This document shows positions 46,201 through 61,200 of a stretch of 64,000 nucleotides of DNA, piece after piece. The DNA comes from Liolophura sinensis. Its lineage: Eukaryota > Mollusca > Polyplacophora > Chitonida > Chitonidae. Position numbers and translations under genes: made by a program. Position 1 is the first letter of the stretch. Every line of letters begins with the position of its first letter. Below the pieces are notes generated by a model. The model saw nothing but the letters and a program-made list of their open reading frames with translations. It ran no database searches and had not been told where the DNA came from. The stretch is from contig NC_088302.1 in the NCBI RefSeq assembly GCF_032854445.1, positions 30,225,979 through 30,289,978 on the forward strand. Reading direction: 5' to 3'.

Positions 46201-49200
46201 TTCCACCATATATCGCTCAACTTAAATGTTTTTCAAGATAGTTCAGTTCACTCTAAATCTGAAGGAATTAAATGAGGCTTCCAAGGGATGTGAGCAGAAA
46301 GAACATAATTATTGAGAATGACATGCCACGTCATACTGGATCATTCATCTCTTCCAGCCCACATTTAGGATAATTAGTGTATATATAAATATGCAGATGG
46401 ATTATACAATTCACCACAATTCTAAATTTACTGTATATATTATTAGAACAGGCAGTCATGTTGTCTTGGAAACCGTCCATTACGTCCCATTTAACGGGGA
46501 TGCAGGTGTCACATGAAATGTACGTGGTCTGTGTGTGATGGATGACAGGTATGCTCACATCTTCCGTTTAAGTATTAAAGAGAAATCTGGAGGTGAATCT
46601 GGTAATCAGGAAATTGAGCCTTTAAACTTTTTGGTTAGGTCAAAGTGCTCAAACCTACTTGTGAACTGAGCAAACTTTGTTCATACTTTAATCCTATCAC
46701 ACTACCTACAGCCCTTCCCGGCACCACATACCCTGCCACCCTACCCAGAAAACATAGTCTTCCAACATAGTTTGATAACAGTTGGTTTTCAAGTAATTAC
46801 GATAGAAGTGTGCACTATATACATGAATACTATTCTTCCTTCAAACACCCTGGTAAATAAATTATAAACTATCTTTTTTGACTTTTGACTTATTTGTTTT
46901 GTAAAACAGTTAAATAATTTTTGGCAAAATGATGAGCCTCCTCACATTCCCCATTCTTGAGAATCAGCTATCCGATTGATGTCATTCTCCTGCTAACGTA
47001 GACACATGGCCAGGGAAGGCTTTTCTGTCATTAAGCCTAGATGGATTTTTTTGCTCGTACAGGCGTATTTTGTGAATTTCTAAAAATCTGCCTAGTGCGT
47101 CCGTCCCGGCAAGTGATCTTGTCCACTTCGAAATTCTCTTGTATCAAACACTGTGTCAGATACTAGTGAAAAAATACACCAGCAATTTCACTTAAAGTGT
47201 TCGCTCCTGCGAATTTCGGCGATCAAGACATTTGGGCTGACCAAGCATAACAGAATTGTGTTGAACTGTGAAATTTTGTTTGTGTCACATGGTTTACAAG
47301 GTCACATGACAATCTAGTGAACATGACCAACGGGAAAATCCACCTAGTGTGTCTGCACCTATGTTGCGAATATTGTCCGCGTATTTCAAGGGCAATTAAG
47401 TTCGTCCCTACGAGCGAAAAAATTCCGCCTTGTGTTGCCAAAAGGCAGCATTATTAATTGAAACCACAATCTTCTGAGTTCCAACCACATATAAACCCAT
47501 ATAAGAGAGACTATAGAGACAAGAAGTCGGTAAATTTGAGACACGTTGGGTGGAGAGCTTCCTGTAAATCATGCTACATAAGAATCGACTCATTACCAGG
47601 CAATCGACAGACAATGGATACATAAAATTTTGTTCAACCAAGTCACTAAAAGGTGAGAAAGCTAAATCTGAAAAAAATCCGAAATCTGATTCATATACTA
47701 ATTTGGTACTTAATTTACTGCGTTGTCAACTTGTTGTGTAGAAAATATTTACATGGTTAATACAGCTGAATAGTATCTTGTCAGTTCAGATCAATAAGGC
47801 ACGACATTGTTGTGACAGACACGCCCCGCTGTGCTAGTGGGACTACTTTTGCCAGGCCAGCTGAGTAGTATCTTGTCAGTTCAGATCAATAAGGCATGAC
47901 ATTGTTGTGACAGACACGCCCCGCTGTGCTAGTGGGACTATTTTTGCCAGGCCTGCTACCGTTATTTCCAATAATCAGCTACGAGGATAGAGAACAAACA
48001 AACTCGATACCCATCGTTTGAGTGTTCGTTCACTTCATTTGTTTTAACTGAACCCGAAGCAAACGATTTATGGGGATGGTCCCTTAATTAGGATAAACAA
48101 GCAGAATCACCAAAGGATAACAGACAGACTGACAGACAGATGGACAGACATAAATTAATACCCCTGGAATAAAGAAAAAGAAAGCATGTATACTAAGACA
48201 AACATGTGAGATGTTGCGTGACTTACTGTCACAGTTTTTCAGATGTTTCTCTGTCATCTCAAACATGAGGGGTGACTGTGAACCCGGCTTCCTGTTGCTG
48301 AACCTCATCTCTCCCCTGCCCCCCTGACCCTGTACCACCACCATGTCCACTATTGTCAGATTATTCCTGTAAAACACAACATCGGTGATTAATGGACTGA
48401 TTTATAGAAAACCATACTTAAGAATTTTTCACTTACACACGTACAGACAGTTTCATGTTTTTGAGGAAACAGGAGTGGTAAAGCTAAACTATGCATCTTT
48501 GGAAAGTTAGTGACAACTATTTCCCTCACGTAATGAGAAAACGGCAAATAAATCCTGCAAACTGTCAGGATTACTAAACCAAATAAGCTACTGTATATTT
48601 AATGTCTGTTGTTCTTTTTTCTTTCAAAAAGACAAATCAAAAATGATGTTCACTTGAAAAATTGTGGTTTCAATGTAGCTTGCTCAAATGTAGTTTTAAT
48701 GTAGATGGCTCACATGCAGTTTTAATGTAGATGGTTCAAGTGCAGTTTTAATGTAGCTGACTCAAGTGCAGTTTCAATGTAGCTGGCTCACATGCAGTTT
48801 TAATGTAGATGGCTCACATGCAGTTTTAATGTAGATGGCTCACATGCAGTTTTAATGTAGATGGCTCACGTGCAGTTTTAATGTAGACGGCTCACATGCA
48901 GTTTCAATGTAGATGGCTCACGTGCAGTTTTAAAGTAGATGGCTCAAGTGCAGTTTTAATGTAGCTGGCTCACATGCAGTTTTAATGTAGATGGCTCACA
49001 TGCAGTTTTAATGTAGATGGCTCAAGTGCAGTTTTAATGTAGATGGTTCACATGCAGTTTTAATGTAGATGGCTCACATGTAGTTTTAATGTAGATGGCT
49101 CAAGTGCAGTTTCAATGTAGATGGCTCACGTGCAGTTTTAATGTAGATGACTCACGTGCAGTTTTAATGTAGATGGCTCAAGTGCAGTTTTAATATAGCT

Positions 49201-52200
49201 GGCTCACATGCAGTTTTAATGTAGATGGCTCACGTGCAGTTTTAATGTAGATGGCTCACATGCAGTTTTAATGTAGATGGCTCAAGTGCAGTTTTAATGT
49301 AGATGGTTCACATGCAGTTTTAATGTAGATGGCTCACATGTAGTTTTAATGTAGATGGCTCAAGTGCAGTTTCAATGTAGATGGCTCACGTGCAGTTTTA
49401 ATGTAGATGACTCACGTGCAGTTTTAATGTAGATGGCTCAAGTGCAGTTTTAATATAGCTGGCTCACATGCAGTTTTAATGTAGATGGCTCACGTGCAGT
49501 TTTAATGTAGATGGCTCACGTGCAGTTTTAATGTAGATGGCTCAAGTGCAGTTTTAATGTAGATGGCTCACGTGCAGTTTTAATGTAGATGGCTCAAGTG
49601 CAGTTTTAATGCAGCTTGCTCTAATGTAGTTCAATGCAGACCAACCTGATTAAAATGAGAGAGGTCCTGGAGACCTCATCCGTGGGTTGGAAGCCGACCC
49701 TGACCCGCACCTTCATGCCAGGGCTCAGAATGGTGGTAATGCTCTGTGGGTGGGGCTTTACACCCAAACTGTTCTCTATGTGCTTCCTAAAGCCAGGCAC
49801 AGGATTCTGATCACTCGGCTGCAAAACAGAGAGGAGGCAAGAGTCAAGATGGTTCACAAATGCACAAATATACTGCCGATACGACCTTTGGTCTGAATCA
49901 GTAGAAGTAAAGAACTGGGTGCAGTCACATTGTAGAATGACATCAATTCATTTAAGAATGTGCTTATTAAAGTTGGAAAATGATAGGCACCACCCATATC
50001 TTGTAACACTCTTTTTACTTAATTCATTCCTTCCCGAGAGAAAGCATCAATCTTTACAGCCTCTTATGATGATGAAATGTAAAAAGTTAAGTCTCCCACA
50101 TAACGGACCATCTGATCAATTATTGTCTAACACGGCATTAAATCTGAAGAAGGTGACGATGGCAATGAATTCAAATTGCTGATTTGTGTTAAAATGAGTA
50201 TCTCAGCACAAAAAGGCAACCATTTCTAAAATAGAATAATTGCAAAAGATGATAATGTTCCACAAAATTTTGTAAACATTCTGAAAGCTAATTTATCTGT
50301 CATATGGAGTAATGAAGAGATTAACAAAATGAACAGATTAACAATCGCGGAAAGGCTGCTGAAAAAACATGATTTTTGAAATTCACTATTCCAAACCACA
50401 TACAGTATACTTACATTATATTGTTCCAGATCAGGCAGCCTGAATATGTCCAGGTCCTCCATCTCTATGAAGTCAGCCTGGTCTGGGGTTAACCTGGCAA
50501 AGGCAGATTGACATTAGAGTGATCTCCCTTTACATCAAGTATATATTTATACATACGGTACAGTAAACAAAGCCTTCAAGAATTGCACATTCCCCCATCA
50601 AATAAATAAATAACCTTCATCCCCTATCCAGAGAGAAAATCATGCATCTAAAATGAATTAATTCATACAATAAAATGAATTAATTGATACAATAAAATAA
50701 ATTCATGCCATGACCTCAGCCACATGCTTTGAACTGGAGAAGTCTTATTTAAACAAGCATTATAGCGGTGAAATTGCCTCTAGAAGATCTTCACATCCTC
50801 TTATACTCAGGCCTCTTACTGAAAGTTAAATTTACTTCATTTATTTATTTGACTGATGTTTCACACTGTACTCAAGACTATTGAGTGGGCAGCATTATGG
50901 CGGGAGGAAATCGGGCTGGGGGAAACCTACGACCATCCTCAGGTTGCTGGCAGAGGTACTGGAAAGGCAGCCAGCATGAGCTGAACTTGAACTCACAGCA
51001 ATTGCTTGGAGTCACTGTGCTGTACTAGTACATGAAACACCAGGCCCCAGAGGCCACATTCAGTTAAAAAAACACATGCAGCATGTCTCTGTGTCAAAAG
51101 ATAGGATGCCAAATATTTGAACAGACAGACCCACTGACCGACGGAACTTGTATTTAATATTAGGTCCCTGTGCTATACCTTTTTCTACGTGATAAGGAAA
51201 AGAAATCTAAATTTTACCATGTCATGTAAAAAACATCTAACCTCATGCCAATACTGTAAGCACATAAAGACAAACAGAGGACTTACTTTGCAGACATCAT
51301 GTCCAAAACTGTTTGAGGGTTAGGGTATAATGACAGGGGTAATATCTGAGTCAGGACTGGTACATCACCTGGATTCTCCACTAAGAAATCAGACACCTGC
51401 AATACAGAAAACAAAACAATCAGTGTTTCATTTGTAATAACTTAGATGTGGTAGAAGTTTACCAAAGAGCTCGCCTATAGGTGACACATGAATGAAAAAC
51501 TTCAGCTGAATACATAAACTACTTAAACATTTACCTCATACATTTCATGCCGTACACAAGAATTTATATGGGAGGAAACAGGGCAGATCCCCGGGGGGAA
51601 ACCAACGACCATCCGCAGACTGAGGCTCTTTTGTAACATAATTACACGTACAGCAACCATACCACAGAATTTGCTGCATGCAGTCTATTTTATCATGGGG
51701 GCAGCAGTGTTAGAGGAATAGGTTTAACCGGAATTCACTAGGCGTACAGGATTACCGACTTTACTCTATGTGATAACATTCTTAGTTTCTTGTCTTAGCT
51801 TCAGTACAAACAACAAAGACGTTGATAAAGAGACATTTATACTTACAGACATATTTCCCAGCTGTGTAAGAGGAAATTTTATTTTGCACTTGCGGACCAA
51901 TGATGGCCAATGTAGATGGGACTGAGCAGAAAATAAAAAACCACGCACTTCATTTGTGTCCAGCTCTATGGTAACGTTGGCTCTAAAAACAAAAATTCAA
52001 TGTTCAATGAGTAAACATCACAATATAATACAACTCGGGATTTTTTTATATATTTCATTGCAGTTTATCACCATACTCAAAAACTTTAACGTATATGATG
52101 TCGGCCAGCTTCAAGGCTGGAGGAAATGAATGTCCAGTGTAAATGTCCCTCAGGCAAGTTACTGATGAACTTTTCAATGCACATCAAACAGGTGCAACAG

Positions 52201-55200
52201 TCACCTTATCGATGTTGTTACGAAATTTGTTGGTTATGCTGGAAAAAAGAAAGTGACACACAGGTCTTCTGTATACGTGTACACCTCTGAAACTTACGAG
52301 TCTGTGGTCTGACCAGAGCCCGCATGGAGTCAGTGCTAATGTATGGGACTAGGATTCACTTACGGACTGTGCTGAGAGAGCTGGAGTCCCTGGTCTGACT
52401 GCATGGAGTCAGTACTAGTGTATGAGACTAGGATTCACTTATGGACTGTGCTGATAGAGCTGGTCTCTGGTCTGACCAGAATCCCTATGGAGTCAGTACT
52501 AATGTAGGAGACTAGATTCACTTATGGACTGTGCTGAGAGCTGGAGTCCCTGGTCTGACGAGAGTCCCTATTGGGTCAGTGCTAATGTATGAGACTATAG
52601 TCACCAGGGCCTAATCTGGGATAAAAGTTTGGGTACTCATACAACACGGAAAAATGTACATTTTATATGCATTGAATTGCTCCATATAATGGGCTAGATG
52701 GGGCAATGTTTTAACTTAAAAAACCTCTCAAACCACTTTAGAACAGTTCTTCACAATAGCACATGTATATCAGATGTTTTGGATTTTACATCATTTTGTT
52801 GTGATTTTTGATCATGTGCTGGAGTCTTTGGTCTGACCAGAGTCTGCATGGAGTCACTACTAATGTATGAGAGTAGGGTTAACTTACACACTGTGCTGAG
52901 AGAGCTGGACACTGGTCTGACCAGAGTCTGCATGGAGTCAGTGCTAGTGTATGAGACTAAAGTCAACTTACATGCTGTGCTGAGAGAGCTGGACTCTGGT
53001 CTGACCAGAGTCTGCATGGAGTCAGTGCTAATGTATGAGACTAAAGTCAACTTACATGCTGTGCTGATAGAGCTTGACTCTGGTCTGACCAGAGTCTGCA
53101 TGGAGTCAGTGCTAATGTATGAGACTAAAGTCCACTTACGTGCTGTGCTGAGAGAGCTGGACTCTGGTCTGACCAGAGTCTGCATGGAGTCAGTGCTAGT
53201 GTATGAGACTAAAGTCCACTTACGTGCTGTGCTGAGAGAGCTGGAGTCTCTCCCATTTCTGCTGTAGCCTTGTATACAGATACTGGTCTGTATCAGCCAC
53301 TTCCTTGTCAAGGGTCAACCCCAATAACCATTGATGGCCTGCTGTAAACCAAAAACACAGGAAAATGTATTACATGTATATCGCAGAGAAACATCTCAGG
53401 AAAGAAAATGACATAGGGGCAAATATAATCATGAGCAAATTTTACAATATGCGTAAAGCTATCAAAATTCATATTGTTATACATAATAATAACACTGACT
53501 GGGAAAATTCCACATATTTATTTCTCCACTAGACTGGTGGTAAAACCCACACTCAAGAAGGTCAGAGGTATGGTTTGCTGGTTGAGGAAAAAGGCCTGGA
53601 GCAAATGTCTGCCTTCCGATTGGTAGCAGACAAAATTCATGACAAAGCTGCAGCCAAAACAGCGAAAGCTGAAATCTCACTGGTCAGGGGCCAATCAGTT
53701 ACATGAAAAATAACAACCCAGCCAGAACACCTAGTTGCACCGACTATGCAGGAGAAACTGGTGAGAGGTACATGTAAACTATAATTCTAGGTTGGGATGG
53801 GATGGTGAAATGTATTTTTATATTTTTGCTATTGTGAACCACGCATGTACCTAAATGCATGCAAGTCTATTTCACTACCAATGTTGACATGACCTGTACC
53901 TGTACTGAACATGTGTTTATTATGATGTACTTTTCCTTACCTTTTGCTGCGGGGTATAGCCTCCTATATCAGCAAGGAATTTACTGTATAACTTACTGAA
54001 CTTACCTGGAATCCAAATAATGCTGTGACACACGTATTAACCCCTGCATTTGCCCCCATGTACCAGTAATCCATGTAAGACCTTTTGTAAATGTTGCGGC
54101 GGCCATGTTTTCCTTCAGCAACCCTGCTAGTCATGTGACTAGACTTGTAAAGTATTTTAGCCATCTTCTGACATTTTACTGTGTTGTAATGCTCTTGTTT
54201 ATGCTCAATAACATAATGTAATTTTGGTTGTATTATAGTTTTTGTGAAGCCCTGAAGTTTGCCAGTCCAACCAATGTTTTGTCAAATGAAAAGGTGCATA
54301 AAATGGATTGAAAGTTGCTCTTCCATATGTGAAAAGATTGAGGAATTAGAGTATGTAGTACTGAGAGAATACTGGCTGACACAGCACAGCCCTGATCTGT
54401 ATTTATCAAACATCCTAAGACCAAAGTCACAAATTCGAACATTTATAACGTTTTGCTCTAGGATATTTACAATTTGTACACCGGTTCTTTACTACAGAAC
54501 AATGTACTAACCACAATTTGAGTTCTTTCCTTTCCTGAATTTGTCTTTTTAAGGACTTTATGACTTGATAAATACGGGTACTGGACTAGCACAAGGTTAC
54601 TGACTATAATGACGTGATCAGCTAAAAGATTATACCTGCTGTGGATGTGGGCAGTCCAACATAACAATCTTCCTTACACTGCCTCTTTGCATCAAAGTAA
54701 ATTCGTCCAATCTGAAGAAAAAACAGTCCAATATTCCAATCATATTTTTAGCTTAAAATTTCATTTATTTCTTATTTTAGCAAAAAAAATAAACAGAACA
54801 GTTTTGCAAATCACTGCTACTGAAGTTGTCTTCAATTCTTTAAACCCACCTCAGCAAAACACTGATCTTTACATTTTTACACTAATTACAGCTATTCAAA
54901 AAGGCTTCCATTTCTAGACTGGATCCACAAAGTAAAAGCCAATCAAATTCGGTGTGGCATGACCTTCTTCAGAGTTGGATCTGCACCAGACTAAACACAC
55001 ACAGCGTGTACTGTAACTTCAGTTCACATCTGCAAGGTCAGGCTGGAGGATAACACACCTAGGTACCTAAAAATATCAGAACAACAAACCCTATGAAAAC
55101 ATTGGCTCACTCAGCAACACAAACGCTCTTCCGAGAAATGCACTTGATGACCAGGCATCAGGCCAAGGCAAAAGCACGTCAGTCATGTTTTTCTCGTTTT

Positions 55201-58200
55201 TTTTTTTATTCCTTAATTTGCATGAACCTACCACTGTATCTTCCTGAGGTTCCAGCTGGACAGGGTTAGGACCTGGAGGTTCGTAATAAAATCGGGAGTC
55301 AGGTGGCTGAAATGTCACCTGACGAACTTCCATGTAGTTCTCAAACGAGCTGTGGATTTTTAAAACCTTAAATGGAATTTTTCCCTGAAATGAGAAATAA
55401 CATTCCATTGAATTTTTTTTTTTTTTGTTCTGTCCATAGATGAAACCAAATTTCCAGCATCCTTTCATTACTTTATGAGGATAAAAATCTACATTCTACT
55501 TGGTCAGAAAAATTACCGGGAACAGAAATCTGCCACAATTTCCAACCTGGTAAAGACCGTTGTAATAAATTTGCTGCAGGTGGAATTTTCCATATTTCCT
55601 GGTTAAAACCAGTAACCTGCAAGGAATATTTTCACATACATGTTATAGTTATCACAATTCAAACAAGAGCAAACAATTCTGAGCCTGTGTGATTTCCAGG
55701 ACTACAATCCAAGCTTACTTACTGGATAAGTTTTATCAAACAAAAGCTTTTCTGGAATGGCATTCAAACTTCCTTCTGCAGTTCTGAGTGTCATTGGAAT
55801 AAATAGATCCTGGAATATAAATAGAATAAAAGATTAGACTCATACATAAATGGAACTAAAATCAAATGTCCATTCCTTACATACAACATTTGACCTAAAA
55901 ATGAAGTTACTCACTTCATCTGATGAATGAGAGTTCAACTGATCTAAGAAGGTGTTTCTAAGTGAATTTCGGCACTAAAGATAATATTTTAGCACCTTTA
56001 TTTGTTACCAAAATGCACCACATCGGATGGGTGTTTGGCAAATTAACTTGAAAAACTGACATAAAAATGGATGCTTTGAAAACTCAATTGAAATCTCAGT
56101 ATTGCTTCTAGATTGTAAACACATATTATGTGAAAATCTTCACAAAAGTTCTTACATCAAACTGTGTGGACATTATAACCTCTGCTGCAAACGCCCCCTC
56201 ATACTTTGGAGCCACCACATTTACGCTAAATACAGCAAAATGGTATGGCTTTATGATCAGCTGAAAAACACAAGCAGAAATACCTTTTAACCACTCAATG
56301 GTCAAAAACACCAACACAACAAATTTGAAATAACTGTCCTCAAACAATGTGTAAATTTCAAGCCAGATATTCAGAAAGTTTTGTACTCTAAAGTCATGTT
56401 GACCTTTACAGATGACAATTTACTGTTATATGTAAACAGCTGTGACCAAATTTACACAAATGCTGACAGTGCAAACACACCCAACTGAAAGTGAAAGTAG
56501 TTCAGGTATACATACTGGATCGGTCTCCACTTCAGATACATTGTACTCTTTAGACAGGGCTGTACCGTTCCCTTTCTCCATCCCTAAAAACTCCACCACT
56601 GTCCCGTTCATGTTGGAACTAAACTCTCTTAAATACACCTGAAAACAAGCAGTTTCACATAAATTACTGTATTCAAGATTACATTTCATTTATGATCAAG
56701 TCACTACTTTTGGATGATTCAGAGAGTTCTACTGATCTCAAAAAGGTGTTCTCAATGTTGTATCCTGCTGGAAATATGTAAATTTAGGCACCAGACATGA
56801 TAACTTTATCTGCTCTAAAAATGCACTTTTCAGAACAAAGTTGTAGGGCTAATACAGTCCTTATAGCCCTATCAGGAAATTCCACCGAAACCATTCTGTA
56901 AGATATATAACACCTTGGTTATTAATAATTCTCCTATATCAACTGTATATAAGATCAAAGTATACGATGTTGAGATAACAGCTCACAAACACAGACACTT
57001 TCTCAATACATGTTACATTGTTGTGCAAGCAAAACCCAGCTGTTCATAAAGGAATGACAAGAATAAAAGACAGATGCACAAGCAAACAGCAACTGAACTC
57101 AATGAAACATTCCCTCCTTTCAACATCAGTTTTTGATTCAGAAATTTGGAGGACTTGTTTTTAATCAACAGAAACAGAGTGCAGTTACCGGGACAGGGTT
57201 ATCATTCCTCAACGTGAAGGTCATACTGCGCTTCTCCTCCACTCCCATAGTTCCAAAGTCAAGCTGACCTTTGAACTTCTCCGGTCGGTGGGGTATGATC
57301 TAATATGTATACAAAATGGTAAAAAAAATTAGTTTTTGCTTGTGGCTAGATCAATTAAGTTCTTCAACATTCTCAGAAAACTATACTAAAAGATATTGTC
57401 TTTAATAAAAAACAAATTCAACATGTGCTGGATAAATTAATTTTTTTTAAAACTTTACATGGCAAAATCCAAATAAAAACATATCACGTATGTAACAATT
57501 ATCCAACATATTCAGTAACACTGGCTCAAATGGGTAAACGCACTCCTCTGTATTATTTATTTTGCATTGCTAAACATGTAATCATAGTTTTGAGTTTGGA
57601 TCAGCACAGCTGTATAATACTGCATTACAACTCGATTACGACCAAGTCTGGCAAATTTCAATATGAATTTTCAGACTTTTCAAAATTGTCAACAGCCTCT
57701 ACACAAGAACCGTACCTTCATTATCACCACACCCTGTTGACCTGACAGTCTATACCTTGATTATTAAATTTAGATAAAATCAGTTTTCCATCGCAGAAAC
57801 TCAGTTCATCAATGCACACCTGTACACTCACCTGTAGTGCACCGTTGTATACTATAATAGGTATAACAAAGGTGGATGCGTTTGTGTGAATGATCAGCTT
57901 GGTATTCATGTGGATCTGTGTGGCATTGGGGTGAAACTTGAGGAGAAAAGGTATGGCCGTCTCCTGCGGCCGCAGTACCACTGGAGCAGAGAAATTCAGG
58001 ATCTGAAACAGGTCAGAAATACAGTCAATCACCTATAATTACAACCAATTTTCCACCAACTATTAAATCAATTTACTTTACCAAGGTTTAACAGTAAAAC
58101 ACATATTCTTACAGCAGAGAACATATTTGGTGAAGAATTCCCTGAAATTATGAAATGAATTAGTAGTATCACGTCAAATTATAAGTTATGGCAAAATTAA

Positions 58201-61200
58201 TAATATACAATATACAAAACAATAAATAATACAAAAACTAATTATTCATGTTTTTCATTAATATTTCAAATAAAATAACCTGGGAATTTTGCAATAGCCC
58301 TAATTTTTCCAGAACATACAAATTTGTCCATAGAGAATAATGTCCTCAGAATATGTCAGAAACAAATAAAACATCCTACAAACTTAAGAATATTTTGTGT
58401 TTTACTGTACAGAGGTATAGAAACATGTATGGACAAATATGTGTGACACTTCTAATCTCCAAAGATGAAAGCAATGAGCTGTTCAAAATCTGGAAATCTC
58501 AAAATTATATGCAAAGTTTTGTAAATTATCCATTATTTCTCAGGAAATTAGACAAATCTCTGTACCTCAAGACTGTTTTAATACAGAGAAATTTGGAATC
58601 CAGCAAACACAACCACCACTAAAGAATAATATCTGAAGGAAGGAATATGTACTGATATGCCTGCTTGCAACTGGACAAAATGCAGTGCAAAGCACATACA
58701 TGTATGTCTCCATGTCTCCTTATATGCAGGGTCAAAACAATCACTAGATGAACATGTAGGGCATAAACTTACAGTAAAATACATGAGCACTTCTGGGGGT
58801 AAAGTAGCATTGTAGAGAACAACAGAAAAATTAAAGGTGTTGGTAAAGTTGAGTTTGCGGGTCTGGTTGATTAGCGCCAGGTGGCTGAAGAAGTAGGTGT
58901 CAGTGATGTTGTACACCAAAGAACTGAAAAACAAACCAGGACAATTCAGATATTTTACATCCAACATTATTTATGCAATACTTAACAATGGTTCAAGCAA
59001 CTTTTTGCTCTGACAAATGAGTTACAGAACTTATTATATATGCAAAACTTATACAGAGACAGGGCTGGTTTCACACTTGATACTAACATTAATACACAGA
59101 ATGAAGCAGCACACAAAATTTTACCAAAACCGCACTATATCTGGAGCAGTTATCTGCATACAAATCTAAGCATGGAGTACACACAGGCCCAAAATATATC
59201 CTCCCTTTCATGGAAGAGTGGGAAAACAAAATCACTTTGCCGCCAAGGTCACAAAACACAGTGAGTGAAAAATTGTCTGATCAAATCTTACCCTCTAAAC
59301 AAATGAGCTTTACATTAAAAAATTAAATTATTATTTGATAAAAGTAATACATGTACTTTTCAAGTAGTTTGCCAGTACAACTAGATACTGGATGTTTCTG
59401 TGAATAAAACTATTACAATGCCTAGAGTTTAGCCGTTTTAAGCTACAGAACAATGTCTGGAAAGTCAAAGGCCTCACAACTATGTACAACAATATACGTA
59501 CCCATGGAGGACATTTGCCTGGTAGGGAGTAACAAGCTTGAAGTGGTTGCTTTTAGATTTGACAATGATCTTCCCAGACCACTGTTTTGGACTTATAGCT
59601 TTGGAAGCTGAAAATAGAGGGAGAGAAAACAAACGAATTGTTTGCCTTTGAAATCACTGTGTGTGGAACACAGGCATTGTTAGGATTGGAAACACTACTC
59701 CTATAGTCAGGATCTTGCTCACATTTCATGTGAATGTTACTTTCTATCTATCATCCGACCAGCTCTGAGGGTTTATGACATTATTAAATCAGAAATTAGA
59801 ACCTCATCAAAGTGCTTATTTTTGGAGTGTACTGGAAATAGAACTTCTGATAAATTTTAAAAAGCATTCGTGAGTGGGTGAATTTTAATCCCTTCCCTGC
59901 AAAGAAGCTCCAAAAATGTATTCCCAAGTTTGACTTACGCTATTTCTTCAACATTTTCAAGTGTTTAAGGGCATTAGGGCGGCTTAAAAGGCTATTTATC
60001 TCCCTGAACCTTTTGAAAAAGGGGGATAATTTATCTCAAGTGGATCTGCAGACATTAGAGCTTCACAGAAAATTTTACTCTTTAAGTCTAGGCAAAGTAA
60101 TGTCCTCAAGATATGTTTAATACAACACCTGGGGCACATGTGAAAGGTTGAAAAATCGTGTTAAGTCAGGAATAGCTCGGGAATAATTTCTGCCTCTAGA
60201 CTTACCTTTAAAAGTAATCTGTGCCACAGTGGTGAACCTCATCATGTCAGGTGGGAGCCTCACAGGTCTGAAGTCCACACTGACAGCCTCATTCGCAGGC
60301 GACAGTAGGACACTCTGAAACACACAGGTGTATCATTACAACTTGTCATCCAAAACAGAGTAAAGGTTCTGCATAAAGATGTATATTTAATTTATTTATC
60401 TCATTGGTGTTTTACACCGCACCCAAGAATATTTCACTTATACAATGGTGACCAGCATTATAGTAGTAGGAAACTGGAGGGAGGCAAAGATGTACTACCA
60501 ATCTACCTACAAGTAGACATAACTGTATGACCGATAAATATGTAAAGCCAAGCAGACACCAGAGTAAACACTACTTCACTGTCAGTTTCAGACAACTCTC
60601 TGGACATAAAGCTTCAAATGGGAGAGGGAACCTTCCCTGCAATGACTGAGAGAAGGCAAACCCCCACATTGACAGATTTATATGTACACTGAAACCTTGC
60701 TATTAGTGAGTTATCTAGACCCTTGTTACCAATAGTTTACCACAAATATGCTATCCCCTGCTTTTAGGCACCAGTCTGAAGTACACAGCACATGCATCAA
60801 CCCTAACTTGAGCTTTCACTTACATTAATCAATCTTTGTGCTTTTTACTTACATTAATCAACCTTTGTGCTTTTCACTTACTTTGAATCACCTGTCATCA
60901 AGCAATCAAGAAGGAAAAAATACAGATCTAAATTAGACCCCTCTCTTCTAAAATCATACTGTAAGATCCCCTATTCATTTCTTGTGACACTAATTTTCAT
61001 TAATTCAAACGCCAAGCACCCACTTACGGTGATGTGTATAGCCTTGTTCCCTGAATTCCCCAAATTCAGCTTAACAGTCTTCGGTTCATCCAAAGTCCGC
61101 AATATGCCAAAGTCTAGCATCTCTAAAGGGGAATATATACCCGGGGCTGGAAGGATGTGATACAACAGACATCAGTGAAAACGAGTTTAGCATAAAATTT

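Noticed and set aside
48667..49639. CRISPR-like array
   Set aside because: Units are contiguous with no unique spacers, and the context is an animal intron.
52055..52160. Very degenerate SINE-like patch
   Set aside because: Only a few short landmarks match, too weak to list as a copy.
52751..53311. Open frame of 186 codons on the minus strand
   Set aside because: It is exon 15 plus read-through of the 84-bp array, not a separate gene.
55517..55616. Exon-like segment on the minus strand with good acceptor and donor, open in two frames
   Set aside because: Including it breaks the phase between the exons at 55723-55809 and 55232-55384. Those two join directly in phase, and the joined protein agrees with the family.
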